Of a DNA stretch of 64,000 nt, positions 26,281-35,365 are shown piece after piece. The notes under the pieces are model-generated. The model was given only the letters and a program-made list of their open reading frames with translations, was not told where the DNA came from and did no database searches. Each line of letters opens with the position of its first letter. Positions within the stretch are counted from its first letter, which is position 1. A program made the position numbers and the translations under genes. The stretch comes from Litorivivens lipolytica (GTDB lineage: Bacteria > Pseudomonadota > Gammaproteobacteria > Pseudomonadales > Spongiibacteraceae): the NCBI RefSeq assembly GCF_014191715.1, contig NZ_JACHWY010000001.1, forward strand, positions 1,674,001 to 1,738,000, written 5' to 3'.

Positions 26281-29160
26281 TTACGCTTCGCCCGGTACCA
26301 TCCAGTGCTGCCACTGATCCAGCACCTGCTGGCGCTGTTCCATGACCTCGGCCAGGGGCACAACCCCCTTTTCCTCCTGCAGGCTTGAGCGGTGAACAAA
26401 ACTGCGGAAAGTCTTGTAGGCATCAATCAGAGCAAGCGCCTGGGATTCACTCAACAGGCCCTCGGCCTGCAGCGACTCCAGTATCCGGATATTGTCGGTA
26501 TATCGCGTCAGCAAAGGGTACCGACAGGCCTGGGCGAGAACCGCATATTGCACCATAAATTCAATATCAACGATACCTCCAAGCCCCTGTTTCAGCTCAA
26601 AGCTTTCATTTTTTTTGCCTGCAGCGTCACTGGAAAGATGCTCACGCATGCGATCGCGCATCACGACCACCTCCTCCCTCAGGGCCGCTTCGTCTCGTTG
26701 CTGGGATAAAAGGTTGGCGCGCAGCTCGCCAAAGCGCGCGGCCAGCCCCTCACCCCCGGCGACCACCCGGGCCCGAACCAGAGCCTGATGTTCCCAGGTC
26801 CAGGCACTGGTGCGCTGGTATTCCTCAAAGGCGCGGAAAGACGACACCAGCAGCCCCGAATTACCGGAGGGACGCAGCCGCATATCCACTTCATAGAGCT
26901 GGCCGAGACCGGTATTGGTATTGAGGATATGAATCATGCGCTGGCCGAGGCGGGTAAAAAAGGTCGCCCCGTCAACGGGTCGTTTACCATCAGAAACGGC
27001 GCTACCTTCCAGATCATGAATAAAGACAAGATCCAGATCCGAGCCGTAACTCAGCTCCAAACCACCCAATTTGCCGTATGCGACCACCACAAAGGGCAGC
27101 TCTTGCTCACAACCGGGCAGGTTGCCGTGGCGGGCCTGAATATCCTGCCAGGCCAGTTCCAGCACATGGCTTAACACCACTTCTGCAATAGCCGACAGGT
27201 AATCGCTAACCTTCATCAGCGGCAAGGTGCCGACGATCTCCGAAGCCGCCACCCGCAGAATATGAGCCAGCTTGAAGTAACGCAGGGCCTCCATCTGCGC
27301 TTCCTGATCATCCCCCGGAATACGCAGCAGTTGCTGGCGCAGCTCACTATAGAGGCCGTCCTTGTCGGGTACGGAGTAGAGTGTGTCTTCGTTTAACAGC
27401 TCATCGAGCAACACCGGGTTGCGCGACAGCTGCCGCGAAATCCACGGGCTGGCATCGCACAAGCGCACCAGCCGGCTCAGGGCGCCCGGGTTTTCAATCA
27501 ACAACACCAGATAGGCAGTACGGCGCAAAACCGCCTCCACCAAGGGCAGAATGCGCAGGTAACAACGGCCGGGCAGTTGTGCATCCGCGCAGGCATCGAG
27601 CAGACGCGGCAGAAAATCGTAGAGCCGCTCCCGACCAATGCTCTGCATCCGCTTTACCGTCCCGCCCTCCAGCATGGCTAGGGTCAGACGGGCAATTTCT
27701 TCCGCCTCATCGAAGCCAGCATCCTCAAGCTCTGCCAGCAGCGAGGCGTGATCGGCACTGTGCAACAGGTCTTCCCAGGGGCGCTCGGACAACTCAATCT
27801 CATCGCTCTCTTCCGGGTCGGCAATGACGGCCTCAAAGTGAGCTGTCACATTTTCGCGGTGCTGCTCAAGAGCCATGTAATAGGCATCCCAGTCGTCAAA
27901 GCCCATCACCCAGGCCAGTGCTGCGCGCTCCTTGGGTTCTTTGGGCAAATGCTGGGTTTGGCGGTCGAGCCAGGCCTGAATGGCGTGCTCACTGTCACGT
28001 AAAAAACCATAGGCAACCGTCAATTCTTGCACCGCATCCTGTGGCAGTTGCTCCAGCTCCAAGAGCTCATTCAGCACCACTAGCAAACGTCGCTCCTGCA
28101 ACCCAGGTTCGCGCCCCCCCCGCACCAGCTGAAAACACTGGGCGATAAACTCCACCTCGCGAATACCGCCGCTGCCGAGCTTGATATTGTCCTGTAGCTG
28201 GCGCCGTTTCACCTCGCGCCGAATCATCCCCTTCATTTCGCGCAGGGCTTCAATGACCGAGAAATCGATATAGCGCCGGTAGACAAACGGCTTGAGGTCG
28301 GCCAGCAGACGCTCGCCAGCGTCGATGTCGCCGGCAACGGCGCGCGCCTTGATCATGGCGTAGCGCTCCCACTCCCGCCCCTGATCCTGGTAGTACTCTT
28401 CCATGGCATCAAAATTAATGACCAATGGACCGCTCTGACCATAGGGTCGCAGACGCATATCCATGCGGAATACAAAGCCGTCTGCGGTGCGCTGATCCAA
28501 ACTGGCAATCAATCGCTGCCCCAGTTTGATAAAGAACTGCTGGTTATCGACCTGCCGGACGCCGCCGACGGTTTCGCCGGATTCGGGGTAGGTAAAGATC
28601 AGATCAATATCCGAGGACAGGTTCAGCTCACAGGCGCCGAGCTTACCCATGGCAATTACGACCAGACGCTGGGGCTCACCGCTGCGGCTGTGGGGCTCAC
28701 CCCACTCCGCCGCCAGTTCCCGGTGGTGATAATCCAGCGCCAGCTGCAGGCAGCGATCGGCCAGCAGACTCAGATCGCGGGTGGTGGCCGTGGTATCGGC
28801 CAGCCGATTGAGGTCACGCCAGACAATGCGCAACCAATGACGATTGCGAAAACGTCGCAGAGCCTTATCCAGCTCGGCGGCCGAGGCCAGTTCACGGTCA
28901 AAGGCAAGCTCCGGCTGATCCGCGTCCAACTGACCCGCCGCCTGTAAATCAATAACGGCCTGCGGCTGCTGTCGCGCCAGCTCAAACCACGCTTGAGAGG
29001 CCGCCAGCACGCAAGCAAGACGCTGGGCAAAGTCCGTGTTTTCTACGGCGTTTTCATACCAGCTGCGCTGTTCATCGCTGCAGGCCTCAAGCAACTGCTG
29101 CCAATTGCGAGTGGCATCTTCGCGCAGAAGTTCCGGAACCGTATCGACAAGCAGAGCCAT
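26281..29160 (-). CDS. glnE: bifunctional glutamine synthetase adenylyltransferase/deadenylase
   Basis: A 959-residue protein with two nucleotidyltransferase domains in tandem. The N-terminal deadenylase half has LSSDIDLIFTYPESGET and KLGSGGIREVEFIAQCF. The C-terminal adenylylase half has LSYGSDLDLVFIHD and LKQGLGGIVDIEFMVQYAV. The paired GSDxD metal sites are intact, and the length is close to the E. coli enzyme. It modifies glutamine synthetase in response to nitrogen status through PII. AGGAG precedes the ATG. It lies 28 bases after the GspE-type gene and 27 before ilvE, so read-through is likely. Confidence 0.97.
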   Translation of the reverse strand: MALLVDTVPELLREDATRNWQQLLEACSDEQRSWYENAVENTDFAQRLACVLAASQAWFELARQQPQAVIDLQAAGQLDADQPELAFDRELASAAELDKALRRFRNRHWLRIVWRDLNRLADTTATTRDLSLLADRCLQLALDYHHRELAAEWGEPHSRSGEPQRLVVIAMGKLGACELNLSSDIDLIFTYPESGETVGGVRQVDNQQFFIKLGQRLIASLDQRTADGFVFRMDMRLRPYGQSGPLVINFDAMEEYYQDQGREWERYAMIKARAVAGDIDAGERLLADLKPFVYRRYIDFSVIEALREMKGMIRREVKRRQLQDNIKLGSGGIREVEFIAQCFQLVRGGREPGLQERRLLVVLNELLELEQLPQDAVQELTVAYGFLRDSEHAIQAWLDRQTQHLPKEPKERAALAWVMGFDDWDAYYMALEQHRENVTAHFEAVIADPEESDEIELSERPWEDLLHSADHASLLAELEDAGFDEAEEIARLTLAMLEGGTVKRMQSIGRERLYDFLPRLLDACADAQLPGRCYLRILPLVEAVLRRTAYLVLLIENPGALSRLVRLCDASPWISRQLSRNPVLLDELLNEDTLYSVPDKDGLYSELRQQLLRIPGDDQEAQMEALRYFKLAHILRVAASEIVGTLPLMKVSDYLSAIAEVVLSHVLELAWQDIQARHGNLPGCEQELPFVVVAYGKLGGLELSYGSDLDLVFIHDLEGSAVSDGKRPVDGATFFTRLGQRMIHILNTNTGLGQLYEVDMRLRPSGNSGLLVSSFRAFEEYQRTSAWTWEHQALVRARVVAGGEGLAARFGELRANLLSQQRDEAALREEVVVMRDRMREHLSSDAAGKKNESFELKQGLGGIVDIEFMVQYAVLAQACRYPLLTRYTDNIRILESLQAEGLLSESQALALIDAYKTFRSFVHRSSLQEEKGVVPLAEVMEQRQQVLDQWQHWMVPGEA

Positions 29161-29188
29161 AACACTCCTTAACTAGGCAGGTGGTAGA

Positions 29189-30967
29189 TCAGTTGCTTTG
29201 CGGGCTGGGGGCCACGCGCATTACTTCGGCAATGGTGGTTTCACCCGCAGCCACTTTCTGGGCACCGCTCAGGCGTAGGGTCTTCATGCCGCCTTTGACA
29301 GCCGCCTGACGCAGACCGGCAAGGTTCATGTCGGCATTGATCATATCTTTTACGCCATCACCCATAGTCAGCACTTCATAAATACCCTGGCGGCCATAAA
29401 AACCGGTGTTGCGACACTCCAGACATCCGTCGGCGCGGTGGACCTGTTTGGGATTCTCTGCACGCCAGGGCGCAATCAACTGCTGCCAGCCAAGAGGATC
29501 CGTTTCTTCAGGCTGTTTGCAGTGAGGACACAGGGTGCGCACCAGCCGCTGGGCCATTACCCCAAGCACGGTGGCCTTGAGCAGGTAAGCGGGCACATCC
29601 AGCTCCAGCAGACGCGTGATGGCACTGGGCGCATCGTTGGTGTGCAGGGTAGCAATCACAAGGTGACCGGTGAGCGCCGCCTGCACGGCCATTTCTGCGG
29701 TTTCACGATCGCGAATCTCACCGATCATGATAATGTCCGGATCCTGCCGCAGCAGGGCTCGCACCCCGGCGGCAAAGGTCAGGCCGATCTGGGAATGCAC
29801 CTGCATCTGGTTAAAGCTGCCTTCCACCATCTCAATCGGATCTTCGATGGTGCAGACGTTGACGTCCGAAGTGGCAATCTGTTTCAGGCTGGAATAGAGA
29901 GTCGTGGTTTTACCCGAGCCGGTTGGCCCGGTGACCAGCACAATCCCGTTGGGCTGGCTAATCATGGATTGCCAACGCTTGAGATCCTCGCCGCGCAGGC
30001 CGAGCTGGTCAAAACTGCGCAGCAGCACCTCCGGGTCAAAAATCCGCATCACCAGCTTCTCGCCAAAGGCAGTCGGCAGCGTCGACAGTCGCAGTTCAAT
30101 CTCACCGCCCTGCGGGTTTTTGGTTTTAAGCCGGCCGTCCTGTGGCCGGCGCTTCTCCGCCAAATCCATGCGCCCGAGAATCTTCAGGCGGCTGACCACC
30201 GCCGCCATGACGCTGGAGGGCATTTCGTAAACGTTATACAAAGCGCCATCAATTCGGAAACGCACATTGCCGATATCCCGGCGTGGTTCGATATGAATGT
30301 CACTGGCGCGCTGATCAAAGGCGTACTGCAGCAGCCAGTCGACGATTTTTACGACGTGACCGTCATTGGCATCCAGATCCTTCCCGCCCCCCATCTGCAG
30401 CAACTGCTCCAGATTGGTGACACCGGAATCCTTCTTCTCGGCACCCTGCACCCCCATCACCGAGTTGGAAAGGGTGTAAAACTCGACAGTGTATCGGGCA
30501 ATATCCGAGGGTTTGGCCAGCACCTTGCGAATGGGTTTGCGCAGGGTCGGCGCCAGATTGTCCTCCCACTTGCGCTCGAAGGGGTCCAGCACCGCCACCA
30601 CGACTTCTTCATCGGTGACTTCCAGCGCCAGAATGTTGTAGCGCTGGGCAAAGGCAAAAGACATCACCTCGGTCACTGCCGGCACATCGATTTTCAGCGG
30701 GTCGATATGTCGAAATTCCAGACCGCAGTGCTCGGCGAGCCACTGCATCAGAAACTCTTCGGTCAACCGGCGACCGGGACGCTTGAGGTTTTCCAAGTCG
30801 AAGTTGGCGATATGCTCCACCGGGTGCACCGGTTTGCCTTCGCGCTTGGAGGTAAAATGAGGGATGCGGCGAAAGTCGGCAGTCGAGATATAGCCCTCCT
30901 GCTCCAGCCGGTTCAGCAAATCTTTGACCGACAGAGGCCCGGACAGGGTTGAAGCCATGTTCTGCAT
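29189..30967 (-). CDS. GspE/PilB-type secretion ATPase
   Basis: About 592 residues from the ATG at 30967; a GTG at 30991 and an ATG at 30958 are alternatives. An N-terminal MshEN/GspE-N region (LLNRLEQEGYISTADF, LAEHCGLEF) is followed by the hexameric ATPase core: Walker A GPTGSGKTTTLYSSLK, the Asp box IEDPIEM, Walker B RQDPDIIMIGEIRD and the His box ALTGHLVIATLHTND. A tetracysteine zinc element CPHCKQ...CLECRNTG follows. It powers a type II secretion or type IV pilus machine at the inner membrane. No gspD, F or G, or other pil genes, are adjacent, so the machine must be encoded elsewhere. Whether it is GspE or a pilus ATPase is undecided. Confidence 0.9.
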   Translation of the reverse strand: MQNMASTLSGPLSVKDLLNRLEQEGYISTADFRRIPHFTSKREGKPVHPVEHIANFDLENLKRPGRRLTEEFLMQWLAEHCGLEFRHIDPLKIDVPAVTEVMSFAFAQRYNILALEVTDEEVVVAVLDPFERKWEDNLAPTLRKPIRKVLAKPSDIARYTVEFYTLSNSVMGVQGAEKKDSGVTNLEQLLQMGGGKDLDANDGHVVKIVDWLLQYAFDQRASDIHIEPRRDIGNVRFRIDGALYNVYEMPSSVMAAVVSRLKILGRMDLAEKRRPQDGRLKTKNPQGGEIELRLSTLPTAFGEKLVMRIFDPEVLLRSFDQLGLRGEDLKRWQSMISQPNGIVLVTGPTGSGKTTTLYSSLKQIATSDVNVCTIEDPIEMVEGSFNQMQVHSQIGLTFAAGVRALLRQDPDIIMIGEIRDRETAEMAVQAALTGHLVIATLHTNDAPSAITRLLELDVPAYLLKATVLGVMAQRLVRTLCPHCKQPEETDPLGWQQLIAPWRAENPKQVHRADGCLECRNTGFYGRQGIYEVLTMGDGVKDMINADMNLAGLRQAAVKGGMKTLRLSGAQKVAAGETTIAEVMRVAPSPQSN

Positions 30968-31067
30968 GAATAATTCCCGCCTGTTTTTCACCGTATTATC
31001 ACAGTCACCGCCCCATAATTACCAGAGCAGCCCAATGGCCTGCCTCGAAAGGCCTGACACGTCAACT

Positions 31068-31096
31068 GTTACAATTTGATGACAAGCCAGTATACT
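31068..31096 (+). promoter_or_regulatory. sigma-70 promoter of the DUF47-pit unit
   Basis: GTTACA, a 17-base spacer and TATACT lie about 30 bases ahead of the DUF47 ATG. The -35 matches consensus at four positions and the -10 at five. Position and spacing make it the best promoter in the divergent gap to the GspE gene. Confidence 0.5.
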
Positions 31097-31123
31097 GGCG
31101 CCCTCGCGACTCAGGAGAGCATT

Positions 31124-31801
31124 ATGGCCAGCAATCCTCTCACCAATCTGTTCGGCAAATCGCCGATCGCTCCCATCCAACAACACATGACCAGTGTGCG
31201 CGATTGCGCCCAGACACTGGGGCTGTTTCTGGATGCCGCGGTCGAGGGCGATTGGAATGCCGCCAAGGAACAACAGAAAGCCATCACAAAACTCGAACAC
31301 GAAGCCGACAAGCTGAAAAAGCAGGTACGGATTCAACTGCCCAAGAACCTGTTTCTACCGGTACCGCGCTCGGATCTGCTCGATCTGGTGCGCATTCAGG
31401 ACCATATCGCCAACCTGTCCAAGGACATCGCCGGTCTGATGCTGGGCCGCCAGATGGAAATTCCGGAAAAACTGACCGATCTGATGCGCGACTATCTGCA
31501 GTTGTCCATCGACACGGTCAATCAGGCCCACCGCGCTATCGACGAGCTTGATGAGCTGCTGGAAAGCGGCTTCCGCGGCCGCGAAGTCGACTTTGTAGAA
31601 TCTCTGATCAACGAGTTGGATAAGCTCGAGCACGAAAACGACAAGGCCCAGGTCAAAATCAGAGCCGTCCTGTTCAAGCAGGAAGATTCGCTGCCCCCCG
31701 TCAATGTGATGTTCCTGTACAAGATCATCGACTGGGTGGGTGAACTCGCCAATGAAGCACAGAAAGTAGGCGCGCGCCTGCAGATTCTGCTGGCACGCTA
31801 A
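31124..31801 (+). CDS. PhoU-like DUF47 (TIGR00153) protein
   Basis: A 225-residue all-helical PhoU-fold protein: NPLTNLFGKSPIAPIQQHM at the N-terminus, ALGL-type helices rich in acidic and heptad residues, and LVRIQDHIANLSKDIAGLMLGR in the middle. The ATG at 31124 has AGGAG six bases upstream. It lies 26 bases ahead of pit, the usual arrangement for DUF47 proteins, which are thought to modulate the adjacent Pit-type phosphate carrier. No Pho-box was recognised upstream, so control by phosphate is not shown by the sequence. Confidence 0.9.
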   Translation: MASNPLTNLFGKSPIAPIQQHMTSVRDCAQTLGLFLDAAVEGDWNAAKEQQKAITKLEHEADKLKKQVRIQLPKNLFLPVPRSDLLDLVRIQDHIANLSKDIAGLMLGRQMEIPEKLTDLMRDYLQLSIDTVNQAHRAIDELDELLESGFRGREVDFVESLINELDKLEHENDKAQVKIRAVLFKQEDSLPPVNVMFLYKIIDWVGELANEAQKVGARLQILLAR

Positions 31802-31827
31802 CGACTTACGATTATTGGGGATAACAC

Positions 31828-33090
31828 ATGTCTGTTATTGCAGAACACGGCCATATTTTGCTGATTCTGGCCTGCCTGTTCGGCTTTTTCATGGCCTGGG
31901 GCGTGGGCGCCAACGACGTGGCCAATGCCATGGGGACCTCGGTAGGTTCCAAGGCACTGACCATCAAACAGGCGATTCTGATCGCCATGGTATTCGAGTT
32001 CGCCGGTGCTTATCTGGCAGGCGGTGAGGTCACCTCCACCATCCGCAAGGGCATCATTGATTCCTCGGTGCTAACCGATACACCAGAGCTATTGGTGTAT
32101 GGGATGATGGCCTCCCTACTCGCAGCGGGAACCTGGCTGCTGATCGCCTCCATTATGGGCTGGCCCGTGTCCACAACGCACTCCATTGTGGGCGCGCTGG
32201 TCGGTTTTGCGGCAGTCGGTATCAGTGTCGATGCGGTCGCCTGGGGCAAGGTCGGTCAGATCGCTGCAAGCTGGGTGGTCTCACCCCTCCTCGCCGGGAC
32301 CATCTCCTTCCTGCTCTTTATGAGTGCCCAACGACTGATTCTGGACGCCCCCGAGCCCTTTAAAGCCGCCAAGAAGTACATTCCCTTCTACATGTTTGCG
32401 GTGGGCTTCATTATCGCCATGGTCACCATGGTTAAAGGCCTCAAACATATCGGTCTGGGCCTGAGCTTTCAGGAATGCCTGGGTTACGCAGCGCTGGTCG
32501 GTCTGGTCATCATGGGGCTGGGCTACGTCCTGCTGAGCCGCATCAAGGAAGAGCCCATTACCGGTAACTTCCGCTACGCCAACGTAGAGCGCGTGTTTGC
32601 GGTACTGATGATTTTCACCGCCTGCGCCATGGCCTTTGCTCACGGCTCCAACGACGTGGCCAATGCGGTTGGTCCGCTCGCCGCTGTGGTGTCGGTAATC
32701 AATTCCGGCGGTGAAGTTGCCGCAAAATCAGCCCTGCCCTGGTGGATTCTGCTGCTCGGTGGCGGCGGTATCGTGGTGGGTCTGGCCACATACGGCTTTA
32801 AGGTTATCGCCACCGTCGGCAAGAAAATCACCGAGCTGACTCCCAGCCGTGGTTTTGCTGCTGAGCTGGGCGCTGCAACTACCGTTGTACTGGCTTCGGC
32901 CACGGGCCTGCCGATCTCCACAACTCACACGCTGGTTGGCGCCATTCTCGGGGTCGGTTTGGCCCGGGGTATTGCAGCACTGAACCTGCGCGTGATCGGC
33001 AATATCTTCCTGTCCTGGCTGATCACCCTGCCCGCCGGTGCCGCTTTGGCTATCGTATTCTTCTTTCTGTTCAAAGCGATCTTCGGCTGA
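31828..33090 (+). CDS. pit: Pit-family inorganic phosphate transporter
   Basis: A 420-residue inner-membrane carrier with about ten hydrophobic segments. The two inverted halves show the PiT signature as MAWGVGANDVANAMGTSVGSKAL near the N-terminus (read in two pieces) and AHGSNDVANAVGPLAAV in the second half. WPVSTTHSIVGA and LPISTTHTLVGA repeat in each half as well. Transport is low-affinity metal-phosphate/proton symport in characterised members. It follows the DUF47 gene and ends nine bases before the convergent oxygenase gene. Confidence 0.94.
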   Translation: MSVIAEHGHILLILACLFGFFMAWGVGANDVANAMGTSVGSKALTIKQAILIAMVFEFAGAYLAGGEVTSTIRKGIIDSSVLTDTPELLVYGMMASLLAAGTWLLIASIMGWPVSTTHSIVGALVGFAAVGISVDAVAWGKVGQIAASWVVSPLLAGTISFLLFMSAQRLILDAPEPFKAAKKYIPFYMFAVGFIIAMVTMVKGLKHIGLGLSFQECLGYAALVGLVIMGLGYVLLSRIKEEPITGNFRYANVERVFAVLMIFTACAMAFAHGSNDVANAVGPLAAVVSVINSGGEVAAKSALPWWILLLGGGGIVVGLATYGFKVIATVGKKITELTPSRGFAAELGAATTVVLASATGLPISTTHTLVGAILGVGLARGIAALNLRVIGNIFLSWLITLPAGAALAIVFFFLFKAIFG

Positions 33091-33099
33091 GGATCGCCC

Positions 33100-33780
33100 T
33101 TATAGTATTTCCCGCACCCGGAACCAGCCCGCTACGCTGTAGCGCTGGCGCCGGGCTGGCTTTACCTCGTGGGGAAAACGCTCGCTGAGAAACAACACCA
33201 GACGCCCGAACAGGGGCGCTACGGTTTCCACCACATCCCCGTCAAAATTTCGATACATCACCAGTTCTCCGCCCCAATCCGGCGCCCAGGTCGGATTCAG
33301 ATACAGCACACTCGACAGTATCCGGTTGGTCTGCCCGGCAAAGGCATCGAGGTGGGTTTTGTAAAATGCGCCCCGTTTATAGCGGGCAAAATGACACTCG
33401 AAATCAAACAGGCCAAGCATCAACCGCCGATTCAATTCCAGCCTCAGCTGCTCCATCCAATGCAAATATGCCGACTCCGCCGGGTAATCGTGATCCAGCC
33501 AGTGGATCGTGTCCGAGCGCAAACGCTCACTCACCCTGAAACTATCTTCACGGCCGACACCGGCCCGTTTGAAGCCCGCCCGGCTGCGTGGCCCAACCCG
33601 TTCATAGAGCGCCCACAACAGATCCTCGGGCACCAGTGAGTCACACAGGCTATAGCCGTCGCGAGCCAAGTCATCGGCGATCCGATCAAAGGCGTCGGGC
33701 AAAAACACAGGGGGCAAACTGTTCACGGCAGCACTCGCGAAAGGACGCGGCTTTTTAAGGCAAAAACCTGCGGCTGTCAC
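33100..33780 (-). CDS. 2-oxoglutarate/Fe(II)-dependent oxygenase (prolyl-4-hydroxylase-like)
   Basis: A 226-residue double-stranded beta-helix oxygenase. The iron triad is THLDAF (His143, Asp145) with FPHEV (His204), and RYSVAGWF supplies the 2-oxoglutarate arginine. YKRGAFYKTH and LNPTWAPDWGGEL are typical of the P4Hc/YbiX-like 2OG-FeII_Oxy_3 group. The GTG at 33780 is the longest start; a GTG about 20 codons in is also possible. It stands alone, convergent with pit and divergent from 6S RNA. The hydroxylated substrate is unknown; related proteins act on protein prolines or small molecules. Confidence 0.85.
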   Translation of the reverse strand: MTAAGFCLKKPRPFASAAVNSLPPVFLPDAFDRIADDLARDGYSLCDSLVPEDLLWALYERVGPRSRAGFKRAGVGREDSFRVSERLRSDTIHWLDHDYPAESAYLHWMEQLRLELNRRLMLGLFDFECHFARYKRGAFYKTHLDAFAGQTNRILSSVLYLNPTWAPDWGGELVMYRNFDGDVVETVAPLFGRLVLFLSERFPHEVKPARRQRYSVAGWFRVREIL

Positions 33781-33847
33781 GCAAATTCAAGCAAAGATTC
33801 ACATTGTGAATCGTGGTTAGCCCCTATAGGTGGCCTACCGCCAGTGT

Positions 33848-33853
33848 TATACT
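33848..33853 (+). promoter_or_regulatory. -10 box of 6S RNA promoter
   Basis: TATACT ends about seven bases before the predicted 5' end of 6S RNA. No good -35 is seen at the proper distance. The position relative to the RNA makes it the likely start site for transcription. Confidence 0.45.
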
Positions 33854-33858
33854 CTGCA

Positions 33859-34040
33859 ACGACCCTGGGGTATGCGTCAGGCCGCTAGATCCCTGAGCCG
33901 ATGCTTTTTACCCAGGCTGTTTCCAGCCGTTGCTGTTGTGCATGCCCGCTTGACGGGAAGCCTGATGCGACGCGGAAACCGCCACCTTGAACCTCTGGGT
34001 TCAAGGGTCACGCGGCCAACGGTACCACCGGGGTTTTTAT
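33859..34040 (+). ncRNA. ssrS: 6S RNA
   Basis: About 180 bases directly upstream of 5-formyltetrahydrofolate cyclo-ligase, the standard gammaproteobacterial location. Conserved 6S blocks are visible: GATCCCTGAGCCGATG on the 5' side, and ACCTTGAACCTCTGGGTTCA followed by AGGGTCACGCGG on the 3' side. The ends pair: ACCCTGGGGTATGCG against a 3' segment ACCACCGGGG, and GGCCGC against GCGGCC. This gives the long interrupted stem that mimics an open promoter and binds sigma-70 RNA polymerase in stationary phase. A run of T follows the closing stem. Exact ends are estimated to within a few bases. Confidence 0.92.
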
Positions 34041-34111
34041 CTTCCGCCCGCTCTTTTTACCTCTATATTTTTCCGCTTGCTCGGCCTCTGGCCTTTGCGC
34101 ACACTAAGCGC

Positions 34112-34696
34112 ATGACTTCCCTGCAGAAATCTGAATTACGCCGCCAACTTCGCGAACGTCGCCGGAACCTTTCCGCTATCGAGCAACGCATCGCAAGTAA
34201 AGCGCTCGACCGCCAATTGCGCACGCTACCGGCGCTGCGCGAGGCCTCAAAGCTTGCCCTGTATCTGGCCAACGACGGAGAAATCTCCCCGGAGATCACC
34301 CTGCGACGACTCGCCCGCATGCGTCGACGCTGCTACCTGCCCTGCCTCAAAAACAAAGCCCTGCAATTCAGACGTTTTCGACCGGGGCAAACCCTGAAAA
34401 ATAATCGCTTTCAGATTCCCGAACCGCCGCCGACCCGAGGCAGCGCTGTATCGGTAAACGCACTGGATGTGATCTTGCTGCCTCTGGTGGGTTTTGACCG
34501 AAAAGGGAATCGGCTTGGCATGGGCGGAGGCTTTTACGACCGGACGCTGGCCGGCCTGTCAAAAACAGACCGCCCGCTATTAATCGGGCTGGCCCACCAC
34601 TGCCAGGAAGTCGAACAACTCCCGGTTCAGAGCTGGGATATCCCGCTGGATGCAGTAGCGACGGATAAAAGGGTGATCTGGCTGAAGAAGCGCTGA
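34112..34696 (+). CDS. ygfA: 5-formyltetrahydrofolate cyclo-ligase
   Basis: A 194-residue enzyme converting 5-formyl-THF to 5,10-methenyl-THF with ATP. The basic N-terminus LRRQLRERRRNLS binds ATP phosphates, and the signature LLPLVGFDRKGNRLGMGGGFYDRTL is complete. The ATG at 34112 directly follows the 6S RNA. An open frame runs further upstream to 33830, but that part encodes the RNA, so the shorter start is chosen. Co-transcription with 6S RNA is the rule in the class. It converges on ribA with a nine-base gap. Confidence 0.93.
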   Translation: MTSLQKSELRRQLRERRRNLSAIEQRIASKALDRQLRTLPALREASKLALYLANDGEISPEITLRRLARMRRRCYLPCLKNKALQFRRFRPGQTLKNNRFQIPEPPPTRGSAVSVNALDVILLPLVGFDRKGNRLGMGGGFYDRTLAGLSKTDRPLLIGLAHHCQEVEQLPVQSWDIPLDAVATDKRVIWLKKR

Positions 34697-34705
34697 CAGC
34701 GGCGA

Positions 34706-35296
34706 TCAGTGATCGAACAGATGCCCCAGCTTGCCGGCCTTGGTAGCCAGATAACGAGCATTGTGGGGGTTTTCACCGATGCGCAGGGGCAGGCGCTCAA
34801 CCACATCGATCCCGTGCTCGGTCAGGGCATTCACCTTGCGGGGATTGTTGGTCATCAGTTTGAGCTGGGTAATGCCCAGATGGTCGCACATGACCTTACA
34901 CATGCTGTAGTCGCGCAGATCAGCGTGAAAGCCCAGTTTTTCGTTGGCCTCGACCGTATCAGCGCCGCCATCTTGCAGTTTGTAAGCGCGAATCTTGTTG
35001 AGCAGGCCAATACCACGGCCTTCCTGACGCAGATAGAACAGCGCACCACGACCTTCCGCCGCAATTTGCTGCAGCGCGGCCTGCAGTTGCGGGCCGCAGT
35101 CACAGCGCATGCTGAACAGGGCGTCACCAGTGAGGCATTCGGAATGCACACGGCCCAGCACCGGGCCGCCGGTGCTGACGTCACCCAGCGTCAACACGAT
35201 ATGCTCTTTCTGGTTTTCGCTATCCTCAAAACCATGAATATCGAATATGCCCCACTGAGTGGGCAGTTTGGAGGATTCGACAAACCTAAGGGACAC
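34706..35296 (-). CDS. ribA: GTP cyclohydrolase II
   Basis: A 196-residue enzyme for the first step of riboflavin synthesis. With the GTG at 35296, preceded by GGAG, the zinc cysteines of [17 protein letters not shown] fall at 54, 65 and 67, exactly as in E. coli Rib[19 protein letters not shown] and [12 protein letters not shown] are also conserved. It is a stand-alone gene, away from the rib operon at 43-49 kb. There, the second RibBA domain lacks this zinc site, so this gene probably supplies all GTP cyclohydrolase II activity. Confidence 0.95.
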   Translation of the reverse strand: MSLRFVESSKLPTQWGIFDIHGFEDSENQKEHIVLTLGDVSTGGPVLGRVHSECLTGDALFSMRCDCGPQLQAALQQIAAEGRGALFYLRQEGRGIGLLNKIRAYKLQDGGADTVEANEKLGFHADLRDYSMCKVMCDHLGITQLKLMTNNPRKVNALTEHGIDVVERLPLRIGENPHNARYLATKAGKLGHLFDH

Positions 35297-35365
35297 GCTG
35301 AACTCCAGCCAGATTGCAGGGAGGCGCAATTCTAGCCTGATTGGCAGGCAAATTCGACCGCAATG

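Noticed and set aside
29438-30952. A 504-codon open frame on the plus strand
   Set aside because: It lies exactly antisense to the GspE-type ATPase, which has complete motifs; long antisense frames are common in G+C-rich genes.
33830-34111. N-terminal extension of 5-formyltetrahydrofolate cyclo-ligase
   Set aside because: The sequence is 6S RNA and the translated extension is not part of the family; the start at 34112 gives the usual length.
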